Shown here: one piece after another, positions 22,186-34,851 of the stretch
Numbering within the stretch: the stretch's first letter is position 1
Layout: each line of letters starts with the position of its first letter
Assembly (NCBI GenBank): GCA_009617715.1
Contig: VTFK01000162.1
Location: forward strand, 186,001-250,000
Origin: Plectrocnemia conspersa
Taxonomy: Eukaryota; Arthropoda; Insecta; Trichoptera; Polycentropodidae
DNA length: 64,000 nt
Reading direction: 5' to 3'
Translations under genes and position numbers: made by a program
Notes under the pieces: generated by a model
The model's input: only the letters and a program-made list of their open reading frames with translations
What the model was told of the DNA's origin: nothing
Databases searched by the model: none

Positions 22186-22678
22186 CCCAAAAAATTGTTT
22201 TATTTAATTGAAAAAGCTCTTTTTCCTTATATCTTAATCAAAATGTAAACTTTATTAGCAGGTGTGGAGAGCTTTAAAAAAAACTTTGTGAGATAAAAGA
22301 TTTTTTACAAATATTAAAATGCATTCTTGCATATTTTTAATGCAGAGCAAATACATATATTTTGAAGTACACGAAAATGTACATAACTTGAAAACTGTCT
22401 GCCGTTCCGTTATCAAACGACTCGACGAAAGTTCTCAGCACACACGGATCGAGCTTTTCCCAAGTCGACTCCTTCGAACATATTGATCTTATCTGAGCAT
22501 CGGGATGCTGCGTTTGCCCCTTTGGACCCGACCGTGTTTATCTGTGTCGATTTTCACGGATCGACCCGCGACGACGTGTCTACCATTAAATTATGGTTTA
22601 ATTCAGTCGTTTATCGACCGCCCCCATAAAGTCGTTATCATTCGACACAAAGGCAACAGCTGACGTAGCGATAAAGCT

Positions 22679-22690
22679 CACGTGACGTCA
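22679..22690. promoter_or_regulatory. Overlapping E-box and CRE palindromes
   Basis: 'cacgtgacgtca' fuses CACGTG (bHLH proteins) with TGACGTCA (CREB/ATF bZIP proteins). A CAGCTG E-box lies 22 bp upstream. These are exact consensus words, but binding is not shown. Confidence 0.4.
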
Positions 22691-22841
22691 CCGCATCTTT
22701 TTCGTTGTAAAACCATGTGAAATATGTCTCTTTGCGACACTGCCTATAAACATGTGTGCATATTATATCTCGCTGTATGTGTGTATGTTTGTGAGATGAT
22801 ACCAGAACGTAATAAAATGTGTAACCAAACAAATATATTGA

Positions 22842-22888
22842 AGGGGCCACAAAGGCCTGGCCTGCCTTTGCAGGTCCCGTTGTGGGGT
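22842..22888. repeat. GC-rich hairpin
   Basis: An outer stem (CCACAA with TTGTGG) encloses an inner perfect stem-loop CCTGC-CTTT-GCAGG. It sits directly before the TATA-initiator pair. Length suits a short structured RNA or a cruciform; no conserved microRNA was recognised. Confidence 0.4.
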
Positions 22889-22899
22889 CAAACGACATA

Positions 22900-22930
22900 T
22901 ATAAAATATATACGAACTCCGCCCATCAGT
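22900..22930 (+). promoter_or_regulatory. Candidate core promoter: TATA box plus arthropod initiator
   Basis: TATAAAA at 22900-22906 and TCAGT at 22926-22930 are spaced 28 bp from the first T to the initiator A, close to the insect norm. Transcription would run rightward into DNA with no open frame of note. The island upstream carries CRE and E-box words. Confidence 0.4.
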
Positions 22931-22980
22931 CAACATATTCAAATATCATTTCGTATAGCTGTGTATTAAAATCGTACGTT

Positions 22981-24160
22981 TTGAGCTCATTGAGCGTTAT
23001 GCGAACGCGTTCATATTATTTTAGTATTCGAAACATAACAATTTAATTGGATACACGGCTTGTCCGTTATTTTTATGGCCAAATATCTTCTGATACCTAT
23101 ATTATATTATATATGTACATTGAGCTTTCAATACCCATATTCCAATATATCAGCAGATTTTCGAGACCAAAATACCGGTATAATTTAATCAAAATAACTC
23201 TTTGAATTTAACATGAAAATGTAAATAAAAAAATGACAAGATATATCAATACTGTTTTTTTTTATTTATTTACTTGATTAATAAATGTGATATAAAGTAA
23301 TAATAACATCGATTATATGTTTATTTTTGGAGATAAGGTAACTCGTAATACTAAATTACAAGTTTATACATTTTGTGGGACATAAATTGGATGGTTTATT
23401 GTTTCAGTGAAAAAATTTAAAAAAATTAAAATATTTAATATTTTCCTTTCATAAGAATTTTAAATAAATTTTAAAGTTAATATGAGAAATTTTATTGTTA
23501 TTTTAATTTTACGCTTTTTAATTATTATATACTATTTTTTGAGGTGATTCATAATTATGGTTATTAATAAGTAATTTACTTAATACTTAAATTATAAATT
23601 TTTAATAAGTGTTATTCGTTATTTTTAGAACTAAATCGCGTATTTATTGTGTAGGATTATTATCGTTATTAAAATATTATCCGGTATAATAAAACTAAGA
23701 TATACATACGTGATACTTTAAAAAGTTAAGAAATGTAATTTGAGTTATAGTTATTTTATAAATATATTGTGTATCATACTATTTCATTTTCTCCATAAAA
23801 GCTTGTATTTAAATTTAATCGCAGTGAAATAAAATGATTGAAAATAGCCTTCAACAAAAATAAATAAATACAAATTTTATCAAAAACTGAATACAGTAGT
23901 ATGATTTATGTAAAACCATGTTGTAAAAAGTAATAAAAATATATGTTTAGCTATAAAAATCTTTTTAAAATAATACTTATGTATTATTTAATTAATCATA
24001 ATAAGTAAAACGCGTAACAAAAAATTCCTTTTAAAATATTTGTTAGCATTGATATATTTGAGTTACGTACACGTGTATTTGTATAATTATTGTTATGTAT
24101 ACATGAAGTTCTCGTAATCTTGTTTGCATCTGAATGATTCAGTGGTCTCTGAACCACTTT
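22981..24160. other. Very AT-rich gene-free stretch
   Basis: Nothing recognisable. Confidence 0.5.
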
Positions 24161-24164
24161 GAAA

Positions 24165-24640
24165 TCTAGATTCCGGATGCAGTAGCTGGACCAGTGTTGA
24201 CGTAAAGAGTGAAACGGCTAATTTGTGTTGGTTCACTTAGCTTCTAATTCGGATAAACTCTCATGTATCGCATTATGTAAAAGATCTTGGTAATGTTTTC
24301 GGAAGCGAGTTCCGTATGGAAGTATATTTTTAGGCGCTGTGTATCTGGTTTTATATACATATGGTCAGCCTGACATAGGTTTTATGCTCGATTTATTAGA
24401 AAAATCTGTTTATTTATTTGAACATATTTTTTTGTTATGCGACCGTTATAATGTAAGCAACTTACGCATCAATGTAAATATAGACAATAGCACTTGTATT
24501 TATAAAGGTATCCCTAATCTATTGTCAATGCTTTAAGCTAATCCATTGAAATTAATGATCGATATGCGTAACAAAGGTCTCGCAATTTGCCTGCCGTGTT
24601 ACTAATAGATTGTTTTATGCCGCTTTTAACACGTGAGAAG
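24165..24640 (+). repeat. Dispersed repeat R3, copy 1
   Basis: Collinear with 59968-60440 in the same orientation. Shared words are 'acgtaaagag', 'agcggct', 'gcgagttc', 'gaagtatat.ttta', 'gtgtatct', 'ttatata', 'tggtcag', 'agcacttg.attta' and the closing 'tgccgcttttaac.cgt'. The copies are strongly diverged, so the family is old. A 65-codon frame at 24339-24536 is not preserved in the other copy, so it is not evidence of a gene. Confidence 0.7.
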
Positions 24641-24899
24641 TTTTTATACAGTAAATTTATATATTATTTTTGAATCTGTCGTTTTAACCTAATGCTTTAC
24701 AATGAAGGTAAATATGTACCAACCGGGAAAATTAATCGGACATAATAAATACATATAAGTACGAATTTACCACCAGACTGAAAGTCTGGAAATCGGTGAC
24801 ATTTATATCAATAATTATTATTGAATATGTCTAATATAATTTATAATTAATAGATGTCACTGAACCGTTTTTAATAATAATACTTTTTATAAATAAAAA
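24641..24899. other. AT-rich DNA, probable SINE body
   Basis: This would be the tail of the minus-strand tRNA-derived element described next. No conserved core was recognised. Confidence 0.3.
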
Positions 24900-24977
24900 T
24901 TCGATTTTGCTGCCGCTGAGGCTCGAACCTGCAATACTAGTCTGAGGCGTTACATACTGCGCTATTCCGACCTTAAT
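24900..24977 (-). repeat. tRNA-derived SINE head
   Basis: The minus strand reads GGTCGGAATAGCGCAGTATG, then an anticodon-arm-like stretch, then GCAGGTTCGAGCCTCAGC. It holds an A box (TAGCGCAGT) and a near-perfect B box (GGTTCGAGCCT) at tRNA-like spacing, the two internal RNA polymerase III promoter elements. Acceptor and T stems do not pair properly and an AT-rich body follows, so this is a SINE head or tRNA pseudogene rather than a working tRNA. Confidence 0.7.
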
Positions 24978-26440
24978 TACATAAATTACTAACCAAAATC
25001 ATAAAAATGGTAATAAATCATGTATCGAAAACTTCAGACCGATTGCTGTTTCTTTACCATCTGCTAGGTTGTTTGACATCTGCTAGACTTTTTAACTATC
25101 TGTCGAATAGTTCAAATTTATTATAATCCATTTAATTGCGGTTGGTGGACGCCATTATTTTTATAAGTATTTATTTTCTGCTCGGGATGATTGGTTTAAA
25201 GCTGTTATGCCCTGCACATTATGCAAGGAATACAACTTCCTCGATTATTTTATTGGCGATTTTTATTGCTTATTGCACAAATAACATGCTGGTACTTTAA
25301 GGCTTATTACCCATATTAAAATGCTGTTGAGATTACGTTGAAGATAAAAGCAAATTCAGTAACTTTTTAGAAAATTAAAAAAAATTGTGTTTATTATGCT
25401 TTAACATAATTTACTCAACTTTCAATTATATATTATATACTTTTTATTAAATTATTAATGTAAACTTGCTCTTATAATCACACTTAGCTATCGTTTGTCG
25501 GATATACGATAAACTATTTATATTTAGCTTTGTTGTTAGTAGAAGGAATTTATATATGGGAGTATAGATTGAATGCTAATAAAAATATAAGTAGTATTTT
25601 ATATTTTTTCCAAAAGCTTATTAGGCCTTAGTTGCAGCATTGTTGTATTGGCAATGTTTGTAATTTTCTTATCCAGAAAAATACGAACTTTTTTTTTTCA
25701 AAATGAAAATATTAATCTGCAAAAAATCGCTTGATTCTGTTTATTGAAATGGCGTTATGAAAATCTTTAATGTTCAATAATTGCTTCTAAATGTAAAGCA
25801 CGAATATGTAAAAATAAGAAAAAGGCCACCATTGTTACTAATGCACTTATGAACTTTATTAATAAATGTTTCAAATTCAACAATTACAAAAAAATATAAG
25901 GCTATCGAAAATTATGCGCGCTTTGTGTTATGAAAAAGAGCAGATGCTAAACGTATATTAAATTGAAATTAAGTAGATATAAATAATTAATATGCACTTA
26001 ATAAATATAGTTCTAATAACTCTTGCATATTCTAATAGCAATTATTGTATAACAAAAAATAAAAAAACTACTATGGCTATGTCAATACATAAAAAAACTC
26101 ATATGCTTAAACACCAGAGTCACCATTCTCAGTACACAAGGGAAGAATCAATATTTACTATTTGAAATTGATCATTATGGTTCAGTAAAGCTAGATTAAC
26201 TCAACCATATGAACTATCGATTATCTATTAGCGCTGTTTTCTTCCCTCCCACTTCTTGCGAAACTAACCTGGCCATACAAATAATTAAGTACTGTATTAG
26301 CTAATGATATTGCAAAATATATTCAGATATATTTTACGTTACAACTCTTAACAAATGACCCAAATTAACATAAATAACAATAAATTGCTCTTTTCATCAC
26401 ACACGCAATATTTTTCGACACACAAATAAAATATTATAGT
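24978..26440. other. AT-rich gene-free stretch
   Basis: Nothing supported. Confidence 0.5.
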
Positions 26441-26830
26441 TAATTGTGCAAAGCCGATCGTACCGCGATAGAGCTGGTTCGACGCACTTTTACCTGAAAG
26501 CCTCATTTCCTTTTCGCATGAGACCGACATTGTGTTTTCGTTAGTGGGTGTGAGTTGACTAAGGATGATTCGGGTTTGTGCTCAAGTAAAGTTATCGATT
26601 TACGAATCAGTTACATCATCGTTCGTGGCAACCGTTGCGTTGTCGTGTTAAATCGCCGAAACTGGCCTAATTCCGAACATACCCGGCAAAAGTTAAACAC
26701 GGTTTATATATGCAAATTTACACGGGAAAACAACACGCTTTTGTGTGTGTGTGTCGGTACGAAACAATATCAAAAGATATTTAATTATACATGTGGGTAT
26801 ATATGCTTATGAATCTGTACGGGTGTATTT
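26441..26830. other. GC-richer island
   Basis: Mixed-composition block with a short GT-rich run (26738-26754). An 85-codon plus-strand frame (26555-26812) starts on a non-ATG codon and shows no domain. Single-copy here. Confidence 0.25.
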
Positions 26831-28250
26831 CTATTGTATCGTAATGTATAGCGTTTGCGCAATCATGCAGTTAAAACTCCATTAAATATCATTGTATGGA
26901 GACATCATCGGTTAATTAGTCATTGTATATTATATAACGTTACAAAATTTATTTAATTAATTTATCACTATTTTATTAAAAAAAAAATATAAGACTCAGC
27001 TACTTATTTAACGTCGGCGAGAAAATTTTTCTTCGATGTTTTAAATCTGTTTTTTTTTTTTGCTTCGATAAAAGATTCAGGTTATATGATAATAAACTTA
27101 CACAGTTTAAGTCGAAACTTTATGATTTATAAGCCTCGAAAACGCATTTACCTTCTCGTAGAACGCTCATAATGAATTAGGCATTTTTATGCGAGTTTTT
27201 TTGCGATTAATACGCGAATATTTGACTACGAGGCGCGCAGGAAAATTCTCGGAACAGTGAATAAAATATGAATTGTTTTTCCTGTATATTCATAGCAATA
27301 TAATTATGTATGTTCTACTTTTGTATTATTTAAGTAATTTGAACAATTTTATAAGCCCGAAAGATCAGTTGTATGTCTTATTAGTTACTGTGGAAGATAG
27401 CAGGGTATATTACAATATAATAATATACTTAAAAATTCGACTACTTAACCCAAATTATATTTTTTTAGATTTTATTATTTTTGCAAACTACAAAATCAAA
27501 TTAGTTAACATTTGTTGTAAGGATCGCACAATCAAGATGGCATAAGATTCAATGATATTTTTAGTGCATGGAATTAAAATTATCATAAAAAATATTATTC
27601 TTTAAAACAGAATTTTAAAATAAATTTTGGACTAACGAATATTAATTTAATACTATTATATTGTAATGCATATTTTAGTTCAATATACAATAGTCAAGTT
27701 AGCAATAAATATGAACAAATATCCTGCAGTCTAGATTTTAATAAATAGCATGTAATGCCAGTTATTAAAAATTGTCGGAAACAGAAAATTTAAAGACAGA
27801 TATTTAATTAGACCCTTATTAATTTATACTTGAAGCAAGTAAATGACTATAAAAAATATTACATAGGCTAGCAATAACAAAATTTTAATTTTGCAAAAAA
27901 TCGATTAAGTATATATATATACCATTGCCAAAGCACGATTGACTTAAAATTGAAAAAAACACTCATTTTGAGACTCTAATATTTAAATAAAAAATAATTT
28001 TAATAATAATGATAAATACAAATTAAATTAGTCGAGTACTAAATATAACAATGAAAGATAAATATTCAGTTTGGTGATTTATTAATTCCAATAGCAGTTA
28101 GCTTAAATACATAGTTTTTATTAACTTTTACTCAATTTTGTTAAATTAAATATATGCATGTATATATGTAGTAATTTATATCATGATTTTTCGCAACATT
28201 TATTTATGAAAGTATACTAAACAAAGTGTGAGAAGAAGACAAGTATTGAT
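26831..28250. other. Very AT-rich gene-free stretch
   Basis: Nothing recognisable. The 90-codon frame at 27273-27545 is low-complexity and hydrophobic, as expected from AT-rich codons. Confidence 0.5.
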
Positions 28251-28960
28251 GGGGTATATATACTCCCTTTGACATCTAGGATTGATTGCTATTCATCTCT
28301 CTTAATTGGTCCAGGTATGAACATTTGTCTGGGGGAAAGTCGAAGCTTCTTAATCGGAAATCGATTAATGGTTATCTTTTGCGGTCGATTTCACTCATTT
28401 ATTATGAGAATCTGCTGAGAGCGTGTGTCTTAGCTTTCACGATACCGTCACTTTGAAGCTGAGTCTTTAATAATTCAGGTCAGATTATGTTTGTCTGACA
28501 TTTAATAATATCCCATCCATACACATATTACGTAATGTTTTGCACATAATTCGCTCGAGCATTTCATATCGATCGCTCCGCACAAGAGTATTTTGGAAAC
28601 TTTGGGTGCCTTGGTAAAATTCTATGAGATTGAAAGGTAACGCCCATGACCCAATTCGTTGAACTACTTTGGGTGTCGCCTTTTGCCACTCGACTTAAAA
28701 ACCTGAGAGAGAAATCACCTGAGCCACTCAAAGTAGTAATAATTTAATGATCGATCGCCGATTGCCGATTGAACGAGACAAATTTAATTAATTTACTAAA
28801 TTGCAACGTATATTTCTGCTGTTCGGCTTAACTCGAAACAATAGCTTTCCGAAGGATATCGCTTAAGAGATTGCTTTATCAATTAAGCTTCCCGCAGACG
28901 TTTCCGTTTGAACAATCTCGCATTCAAATTTTGCAGATCGCGAAGAGTTGATCTTGTTGA
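28251..28960. other. GC-richer island with repeated CTTTG words
   Basis: 'actttgggtg' occurs twice in the same orientation (28600-28609, 28666-28675), and the inverted relative 'caaagtag' follows near 28729. CTTTG is the core recognised by TCF/LEF factors, but the flanking bases do not settle the identity. Palindromic 'cgatcg' words lie near 28570 and 28752. No coding frame. Candidate regulatory DNA (inference). Confidence 0.3.
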
Positions 28961-29486
28961 TAAGCAGGTATTGGGGTTGAGTTGAACGCATTAAGCAAAC
29001 ACAATATTGATTACTTAGTAAAATAAATAAAATATATATTTAATTCCAATAACTTTATTAGTGATATACGAATAGGGGTATGTACACAATACTTTGAGAA
29101 AGATTCTTTCAACGAAAATTCCTCTGATAATTATAGAGCTAAACAAAATATAAGTAGTTAAACAACTTTTCCAGCGTCAACGAAGATCTTATCATTAATC
29201 ACTTAATTCAGTTTTTGTGTTCATATTATAATAAAAAAATATATTTATACTGTGATTGTATGTGTGTATTTATATAAAACTGAACTGGTCATGTAGTCAA
29301 GAAAGTCTTGACTCTTATATGGGTCACCTTTGAGTTGTTTTAATGGCTCGTCTTACTTTATATTCGTTCCAATTCCAAATGTTTCCGCTAGCTTTATTAT
29401 ATAGAATTTGACTTATGGTCTTACATGGATATTTGAATATTGTAGCAATATGAATAATGACTATGTGTCATACTTATGTATATTTA
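28961..29486. other. AT-rich gene-free stretch
   Basis: Nothing recognisable. Confidence 0.5.
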
Positions 29487-29718
29487 GAACCGGAATTTGC
29501 ATGGTTTATACTGATTTTATTTCTTTTAAAATACGTTATACAAAAATTATTTTTAAATATATAAAAGTAACAAATATAAGCTTTTAATTGTTGCATTAAA
29601 TATATAATGGTATATAAGGTTAGACTGATTTGGTGGTTATACTTATATGACTGGCAAAAGCGTGTTATATATGTACATACATATGTAGTACGGGAGATCT
29701 ATGTTTAATTTCCGGTTC
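29487..29718. mobile_element. Possible MITE, 232 bp with inverted ends
   Basis: GAACCGGAA (29487-29495) and its exact complement TTCCGGTTC (29710-29718) bound an AT-rich interior, and similarity extends inward with one or two gaps (GAACCGGAATTTGCAT against GAACCGGAAATTAAACAT). A separate hairpin, ttcggt-attgaa-accgaa, follows the right end. No target duplication is visible, so it may be coincidental. Confidence 0.35.
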
Positions 29719-30420
29719 GGTATTGAAACCGAATTCTATAATTATTTGCCAAATTAAATGTTCGCTATCAATTAAAAATATTAAATTTCAATTAAGGTTT
29801 TCAAAATAATAACCCTGCTAAAAAAATGTATATATTTTTAACAAAAAAAAAACGAGGATGTTTGATTGTACTTTAAATGTCATGTGTTTTTTAAAGGGTT
29901 ATTTTAAGAGTAATATGTAACAATGCATCTGCAATACTTCATTGTGTTACTTAAATTTTTTCATTCATCAAAATTTCTCTGGAATTTTTGAGAAATGTAA
30001 AAAATGAGGTTGACAACCTAAACTGTGTAATGGAAAAACGGTTGCTATTAATGAAATTGATTTTGTTTTATGATTAAAGTAATGATCCTGACAGGTATAT
30101 TTAAAGACGACAATGTATTTGTTCGCAGAAATCCATTAATTATTTCGATTTGCCTTTTCATTTAAAGCGGCATTAATTTTCGATTTGCGTTAAGTTCAAA
30201 AGAAGAATAAATGGGTTACTAGGAAAGTAACTTATCTGGACAGGAATTCATTAAAGTAATAATTTTCTTGTATTTATGTACAAGCTGCCTATGAGAAATA
30301 TAAATCAAGGATACGATATAACAATCGTAATTCCCAGCCTCATAAAAAACCCATGACATATCAGTTAGTAAGATATAATATTACACGGGAGTTTCATGGT
30401 GTTTTTAGTGCTTAAAAGCA
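29719..30420. other. AT-rich gene-free stretch
   Basis: Nothing recognisable. Confidence 0.5.
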
Positions 30421-30895
30421 GAGGCACATTTAGTTCGAAATGTTTTCGATAAAGTATTGCGGTCATGTGTTTTTAAAGTGTCCAAGAATCGTTCCTCGCC
30501 CCACCAACGCCCAAATTTCCTTCAGTTACAGAACGGAACGGACGAACGCGTAAAGTTGGAAAGCTCCCAAATGTGTCCGGTGATCTCTAGGACATTACCT
30601 TCATTAACCCGGTCCGCCATTACGGTCGATACATCTTGCTGATCACACTCTGAAGATTAATCGGCGTCTAATAGTGGCAGTCCAACTTTGAACTTTTGCG
30701 CCCTATAAAATAGGTCCATAGCACACCCAGTTCTCCGCTAATATTCCAAGCTTTTTCAACCGGGAGGGCCAGGGCTGGCCCATAAAAGCAATTCGACAAT
30801 ACGCCGCCCCTTCGGCCCCTCATGGCCCATTGCTCAACAAAGGTTCGCGTAATGCGTATCACGCTTTCAAAAGCGATTGTTGTGACTTTTTTTCA
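30421..30895. other. GC-richer single-copy island
   Basis: Open frames of 61 codons (plus, 30457-30642) and 64 codons (minus, 30668-30862) have no domain and do not extend. Composition, not coding, is the visible signal. Confidence 0.3.
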
Positions 30896-33183
30896 ATTTT
30901 ACACCCCCAATATAAAAAATAATACATATTGCCGAATATGTATTATTAAAGCTCAACAACATAACAATTCACAGGAAGATGCATTTGTATAGTAGTATAA
31001 TAAAATAAATAAAAAACCTAACGCATTAAACATTAGCGAATGTAATTTCAAAGATAAATGAGTCGCAAGGGATGAACTTCCTTAGCAATTATTTATTTCC
31101 AGGATATGCTGTGGCACTATCTATATTGTACAACATGAATACTGATGTTGATCATTAAGGTCAAGGAAGCGAAGGATATCTAGACGTCACATCTACCTTT
31201 AATTTAGATGGTATACTGCTGTTTAAATTCATTAGGAAGTATAATGCTCGTATATGTTCAGTTTATTTTATTGCGTACATTTGCTAATGAGCTTATTTCT
31301 TAAAGTGAAATAATATCACTTAATGTTGTTATTTAGCATTCGTACGATCGACGTCTCGGCACTGTCGAAATTTACGAGCGAAAATATACATAAATTTTCA
31401 CCTTACTGATTAAAGTCCAAATTTTGGAGAAAATAACTAAATCAAGCTAATGCAATAAGGTTTTCCGTCATATTTTCCAGGTGAAAATTCGCATTACTGA
31501 AATGGCGACGCAAACTTTGAGGCAATTCAACGTTTTCCGACTTGAAATCTATTCGTAATTAAATTACACGTGTATAAATTTTTGGACACGTCACAAAGCT
31601 CAGCATTTAACGGAAAAATATTTCAACGCGTACGCATCGAAATGGTAATCAAGTACGGTAAAAGTATTAATTAAAAAATTGCCACATGCACGTTGCACTA
31701 GTATTAAAAAAATCTCATATACGTGTTCTAGTATTTCTAAATGAAATTCATTCACGAACAATAGCTGGATGCATAAATTTATTCCAACATATGCCATTGA
31801 AGTTTTTCATTAAAATAAATCAATTTTACTTTAATAATTGCAAATATAAATTTGTATTTGGTATAATTGTGGATATTTATATACATATATATTTTCTTCT
31901 GATACATAACCTTAAATTAAATTGCTTTTGGGAACGTTATTAAACCAACTGCACCGCAACTTGTGTGCAATATTATTGGGGATGTTCAAAATATTACGAC
32001 GATCCTACCCACAAATTTAATATATAGGGTTGCACCAACCACAAGTAAATAATTTTCTCTTCCTTAGTAGAAATTGAATATAAAATATATATTGCTTATT
32101 ATTTTTTTTACGAAACTCGTAATTTAAAAAATAAAAATGTAAAGGCAAATTAAATTGACGTAAATTCACCCCTTATAATTCACAAAAAATTTTATTGACT
32201 GAATAAATTTTTTATTAACTGAGACAATAGAAACAAATAAGAACATAAGAAAAATATTTAATAATATATATTCTATAAATAAAACTTATTTATATTTATT
32301 ATAAATATCATTACATAATATATTTGTGTTGAATATTATATTATTCATTTATAAAATTAATAAAAATATACGACAAAGGCATATTTAAATTATTTTACTT
32401 ATTATTTTGTAACTAAGTGGATATTTTTTTCATAATTTATTCTTTTGGGTTTCTGCCAAATAAGGCTCACTGCTTTTAAAGGGAAAAGTAACAGTGTTTA
32501 ATGAATTACTTTATTTTACCGCTCTTCTTTTTTAATTGTTTTAAACAATGTTCTATTATAGATTATAATTAAGAAGATGTATCTTTCTCTAATAGTTTTC
32601 TTCGCATTAGCTTAATAATTCAATATGATAATTGCGCCGATTTCTTCCATTTCTATTATGAGGAAATAAAAGAAAAAACATATTTAAAATACTTTAAGAT
32701 ATTTATTGATTTTATGGAAATTTTTAGGTTTAGTTGCTTGCGCAGTAGCAACTTTTACCTTGTACTAAGTATCTATTATGAGTCTTGAAGTTTGAAGTAA
32801 TAATTCATATTTAAATTACTAAAAAAAATAAACTTATATTTCAATTTTTTCCTGATAAATTTAGTTTCCAAATTAATTGAACATTGCTTCAGTATTTTTC
32901 AGTATTCTTTTGTACTTATTAAAAGTTACTTGAAATTTAAATTAATAAACCATTTTTATACGATTCATAAATTAAAATAATGACAGTAATGTTTAAATTA
33001 TTTCAGTTTATTCTGGCGCTATAGCGGAATTTTATAAGTTTTCTTCGCTAACCTCAAATATTATTAAAATATTCTACTCTAACTTCATCTTAATCTTCAT
33101 GGCTTATTTTTTTCTATATATACATATATTTCTAATGATTCATTTCTGTTTTGTAATCTCTTATTATAAATACAGAAAATATA
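30896..33183. other. Very AT-rich gene-free stretch
   Basis: Nothing supported. The part from about 32000 to 33180 is among the most AT-rich in the window. Confidence 0.5.
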
Positions 33184-33631
33184 TTAAAAAGCTTGTCGTT
33201 TTCTTTTGAAGAATATAACAGTTCAGATTTTGAAGTCGAAGGGGTGTGACTTGGCAACCAAAATAAATGCCGGAAAAGCTGGTAAAAGTTTATTCTTATC
33301 ATGTACAATTAACCATTGCAGTCTTTTAAATTTATGATTCGAGACGTCTCTGGCGATTCATAGATGCAGGTGTTGCTTGGCTAATTGCATTGCTTGATGA
33401 CTCAAGCAACAAAATATATTTACGCATTAAAGTAAAACTGCAAAGTAAAACTTTGGAAGATCGAGATGAATGATAATAGCGGTTTTTACGCAGATTAGAC
33501 GCATTGTCTATCGTGCCTAATTTTTTTCGGTACTAACTAGCTAACTAGAAAAATGCACTAGCCCGAAATGGCCGTGAAATCTTTCAATTATTACACAGTT
33601 GTGATTTATCTTCTATTGTTAAGCATTTTGT
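33184..33631 (+). repeat. Dispersed repeat R4, copy 1
   Basis: Collinear with 44181-44846. Shared stretches include 'atataacagttca.atttt', 'gggtgtgactt', 'aaaaagct.gtaa.agttta', 'ttgattcga'-like, 'agatgc', 'ggtttttacg', 'ttagacgcattgtctat' and 'caattat.acgcaattgtg'-like text at the end. This copy lacks about 220 bp present in copy 2 (44335-44555). No coding frame is shared. Confidence 0.8.
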
Positions 33632-33837
33632 ATGGTGAGTTAATATTTCCTTTCCATAAAAATATTTACTCAGCATAAAAAAATAAATAAATAGTCGTTT
33701 GAATGCCCTTAGAATTAACGTTGCAGCTGTTTAAACTTCCACATACATGCTGATAGACAAAACTAAAAATAAAATTATTTATTAATCAATAATTTCAATA
33801 TTCTACATATGATACAATTTAAAAAAATACTATGATT

Positions 33838-33905
33838 CGTGTGGGATTTGAGCCCAGGTCCTTTATGTATTAGTCATCAACTATAATACTGACTAAATTA
33901 CAAAT
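33838..33905 (-). repeat. Second tRNA-like SINE head
   Basis: On the minus strand a T-arm-like GGGCTCAAATCCC ends a tRNA-sized stretch (GTAATTTAGTCAGTATTATA onward). The three-base stem GGG/CCC and the loop resemble a B box with one change, while the A box is poor. An AT-rich tail follows, as at 24.9 kb. Most likely a decayed SINE. Confidence 0.45.
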
Positions 33906-33959
33906 AAATCATTAATCGTAAGTTATAAAGTTTTCAAAGATGCTATTTTAATAAATCTG

Positions 33960-34440
33960 GGATAAAATCTCAAATGAACCCGCCCGTCATTTGGTCGACG
34001 GAGGATTCTAGCGCGCATAGTCGCCTCTTATCCCGACACGGATAACACACTGAAGGAGTTGCGAAACAATGGCCGATACACAGTTGACATTTGAAGAGTC
34101 ATCCATAGCAGGTGGAGAGGTCGGGGTGGGCCGCAGACAAAGGGCTGTTCGCCCCCTGCCGGATATTGTGTGTCGCGGGGCGCACGCCCAATGGGGCTCC
34201 ACGGGGGCCGGCGCGGCGCACTCGGCATTAGCACACAATCGGCCGATAAGGCGTTTGCTCAGCTAGCGAAAGAAAAAATGAAGATTGTGCAGAAAAAAGC
34301 AAACGACGTGCTGCCACACAGATATGGGGTGCGAAACAGGTGATTATCGACGTCGTCTTATCGACAAAGGGTAGTAGGCATTGTTAAACACAACGTAATA
34401 AACCGACCTCTTCATAATCTGTCGATGCTGCTGAATTCGA
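33960..34440. other. GC-richest single-copy island
   Basis: About 34000-34270 is the GC-richest stretch of the window, with several CpG words. It is open in two minus-strand frames and one plus-strand frame over the same bases, a composition effect. Visible motif words are ACAATGG (34067-34073, Sox-like), TTATCG and GATAAG. A conserved regulatory block or CpG-rich promoter is possible. Confidence 0.35.
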
Positions 34441-34833
34441 CGTCTAATTAGCTTACGTCTATATAAAGACACTAAGTAATAATTGACTATGACATGAATG
34501 GAAATAAGTTTTAAAAATATATAATATTATAGACAATACGAATTATCATTGTCAATAGTATATTGTGTTGTTATACCTTTGAGTGGTCTCTTTGTTATAA
34601 TCCGTTCATTGTTGATATCATCGTTAGGCTTTAGATTTTACCTGCATGTGAGTCAGTTTTTAATAGTGTGCTATTTTTTTTAAATAGTGAAACTCGAGTT
34701 TTTGTTCGAAATATTAATAATTGTCGATAAATATCGCTCTATTTAATTATTTAAACGTGTTTTTTTAGATACGCGCAATTAGGAATTACAATAATATCGA
34801 AGTTTTCAATATCGGTACTACTGAGAAAAAACA
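34441..34833. other. AT-rich gene-free stretch
   Basis: Nothing supported. Confidence 0.4.
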
Positions 34834-34851
34834 GTCAATACCGGTATTGAC
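34834..34851. repeat. Perfect 18-bp palindrome
   Basis: 'gtcaataccggtattgac' is a perfect palindrome, with a partial echo 'caatatcggtac' 25 bp upstream. Such 'accggta' words are common near the ends of some insect hAT elements. A possible minus-strand hAT tail lies about 200 bp to the right, consistent with but not proving a shared element. Confidence 0.8.

Larger units (their letters stand above)
22371..22980. other. GC-richer regulatory-looking island with a core promoter
   Basis: The most motif-rich island of the window and single-copy here. It carries CCATAAA (22624-22630), CAGCTG (22657-22662), overlapping CACGTG (22679-22684) and TGACGTCA (22683-22690), and several TTATCT/TTATCG words. 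A GC-rich hairpin (about 22842-22888) and a TATA-initiator pair (22900-22930) follow. Short frames on both strands show no domain. Promoter/enhancer function is inferred from motif resemblance only. Confidence 0.4.

Noticed and set aside
24900..24977. Functional tRNA gene on the minus strand
   Set aside because: A and B boxes are present, but acceptor and T stems do not pair and there is no clear terminator; SINE head is the better explanation.
33549..33641. ATG with a signal-peptide-like reading (hydrophobic run) ending at a GTGAGT donor
   Set aside because: The stretch is the end of repeat R4; the second copy at 44.8 kb does not keep the ATG frame, so the resemblance to a first exon is coincidental.
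34008..34266. Three overlapping open frames, two minus and one plus
   Set aside because: All lie in the GC-richest block, where stops are rare on every strand; no domain and no extension beyond the block.
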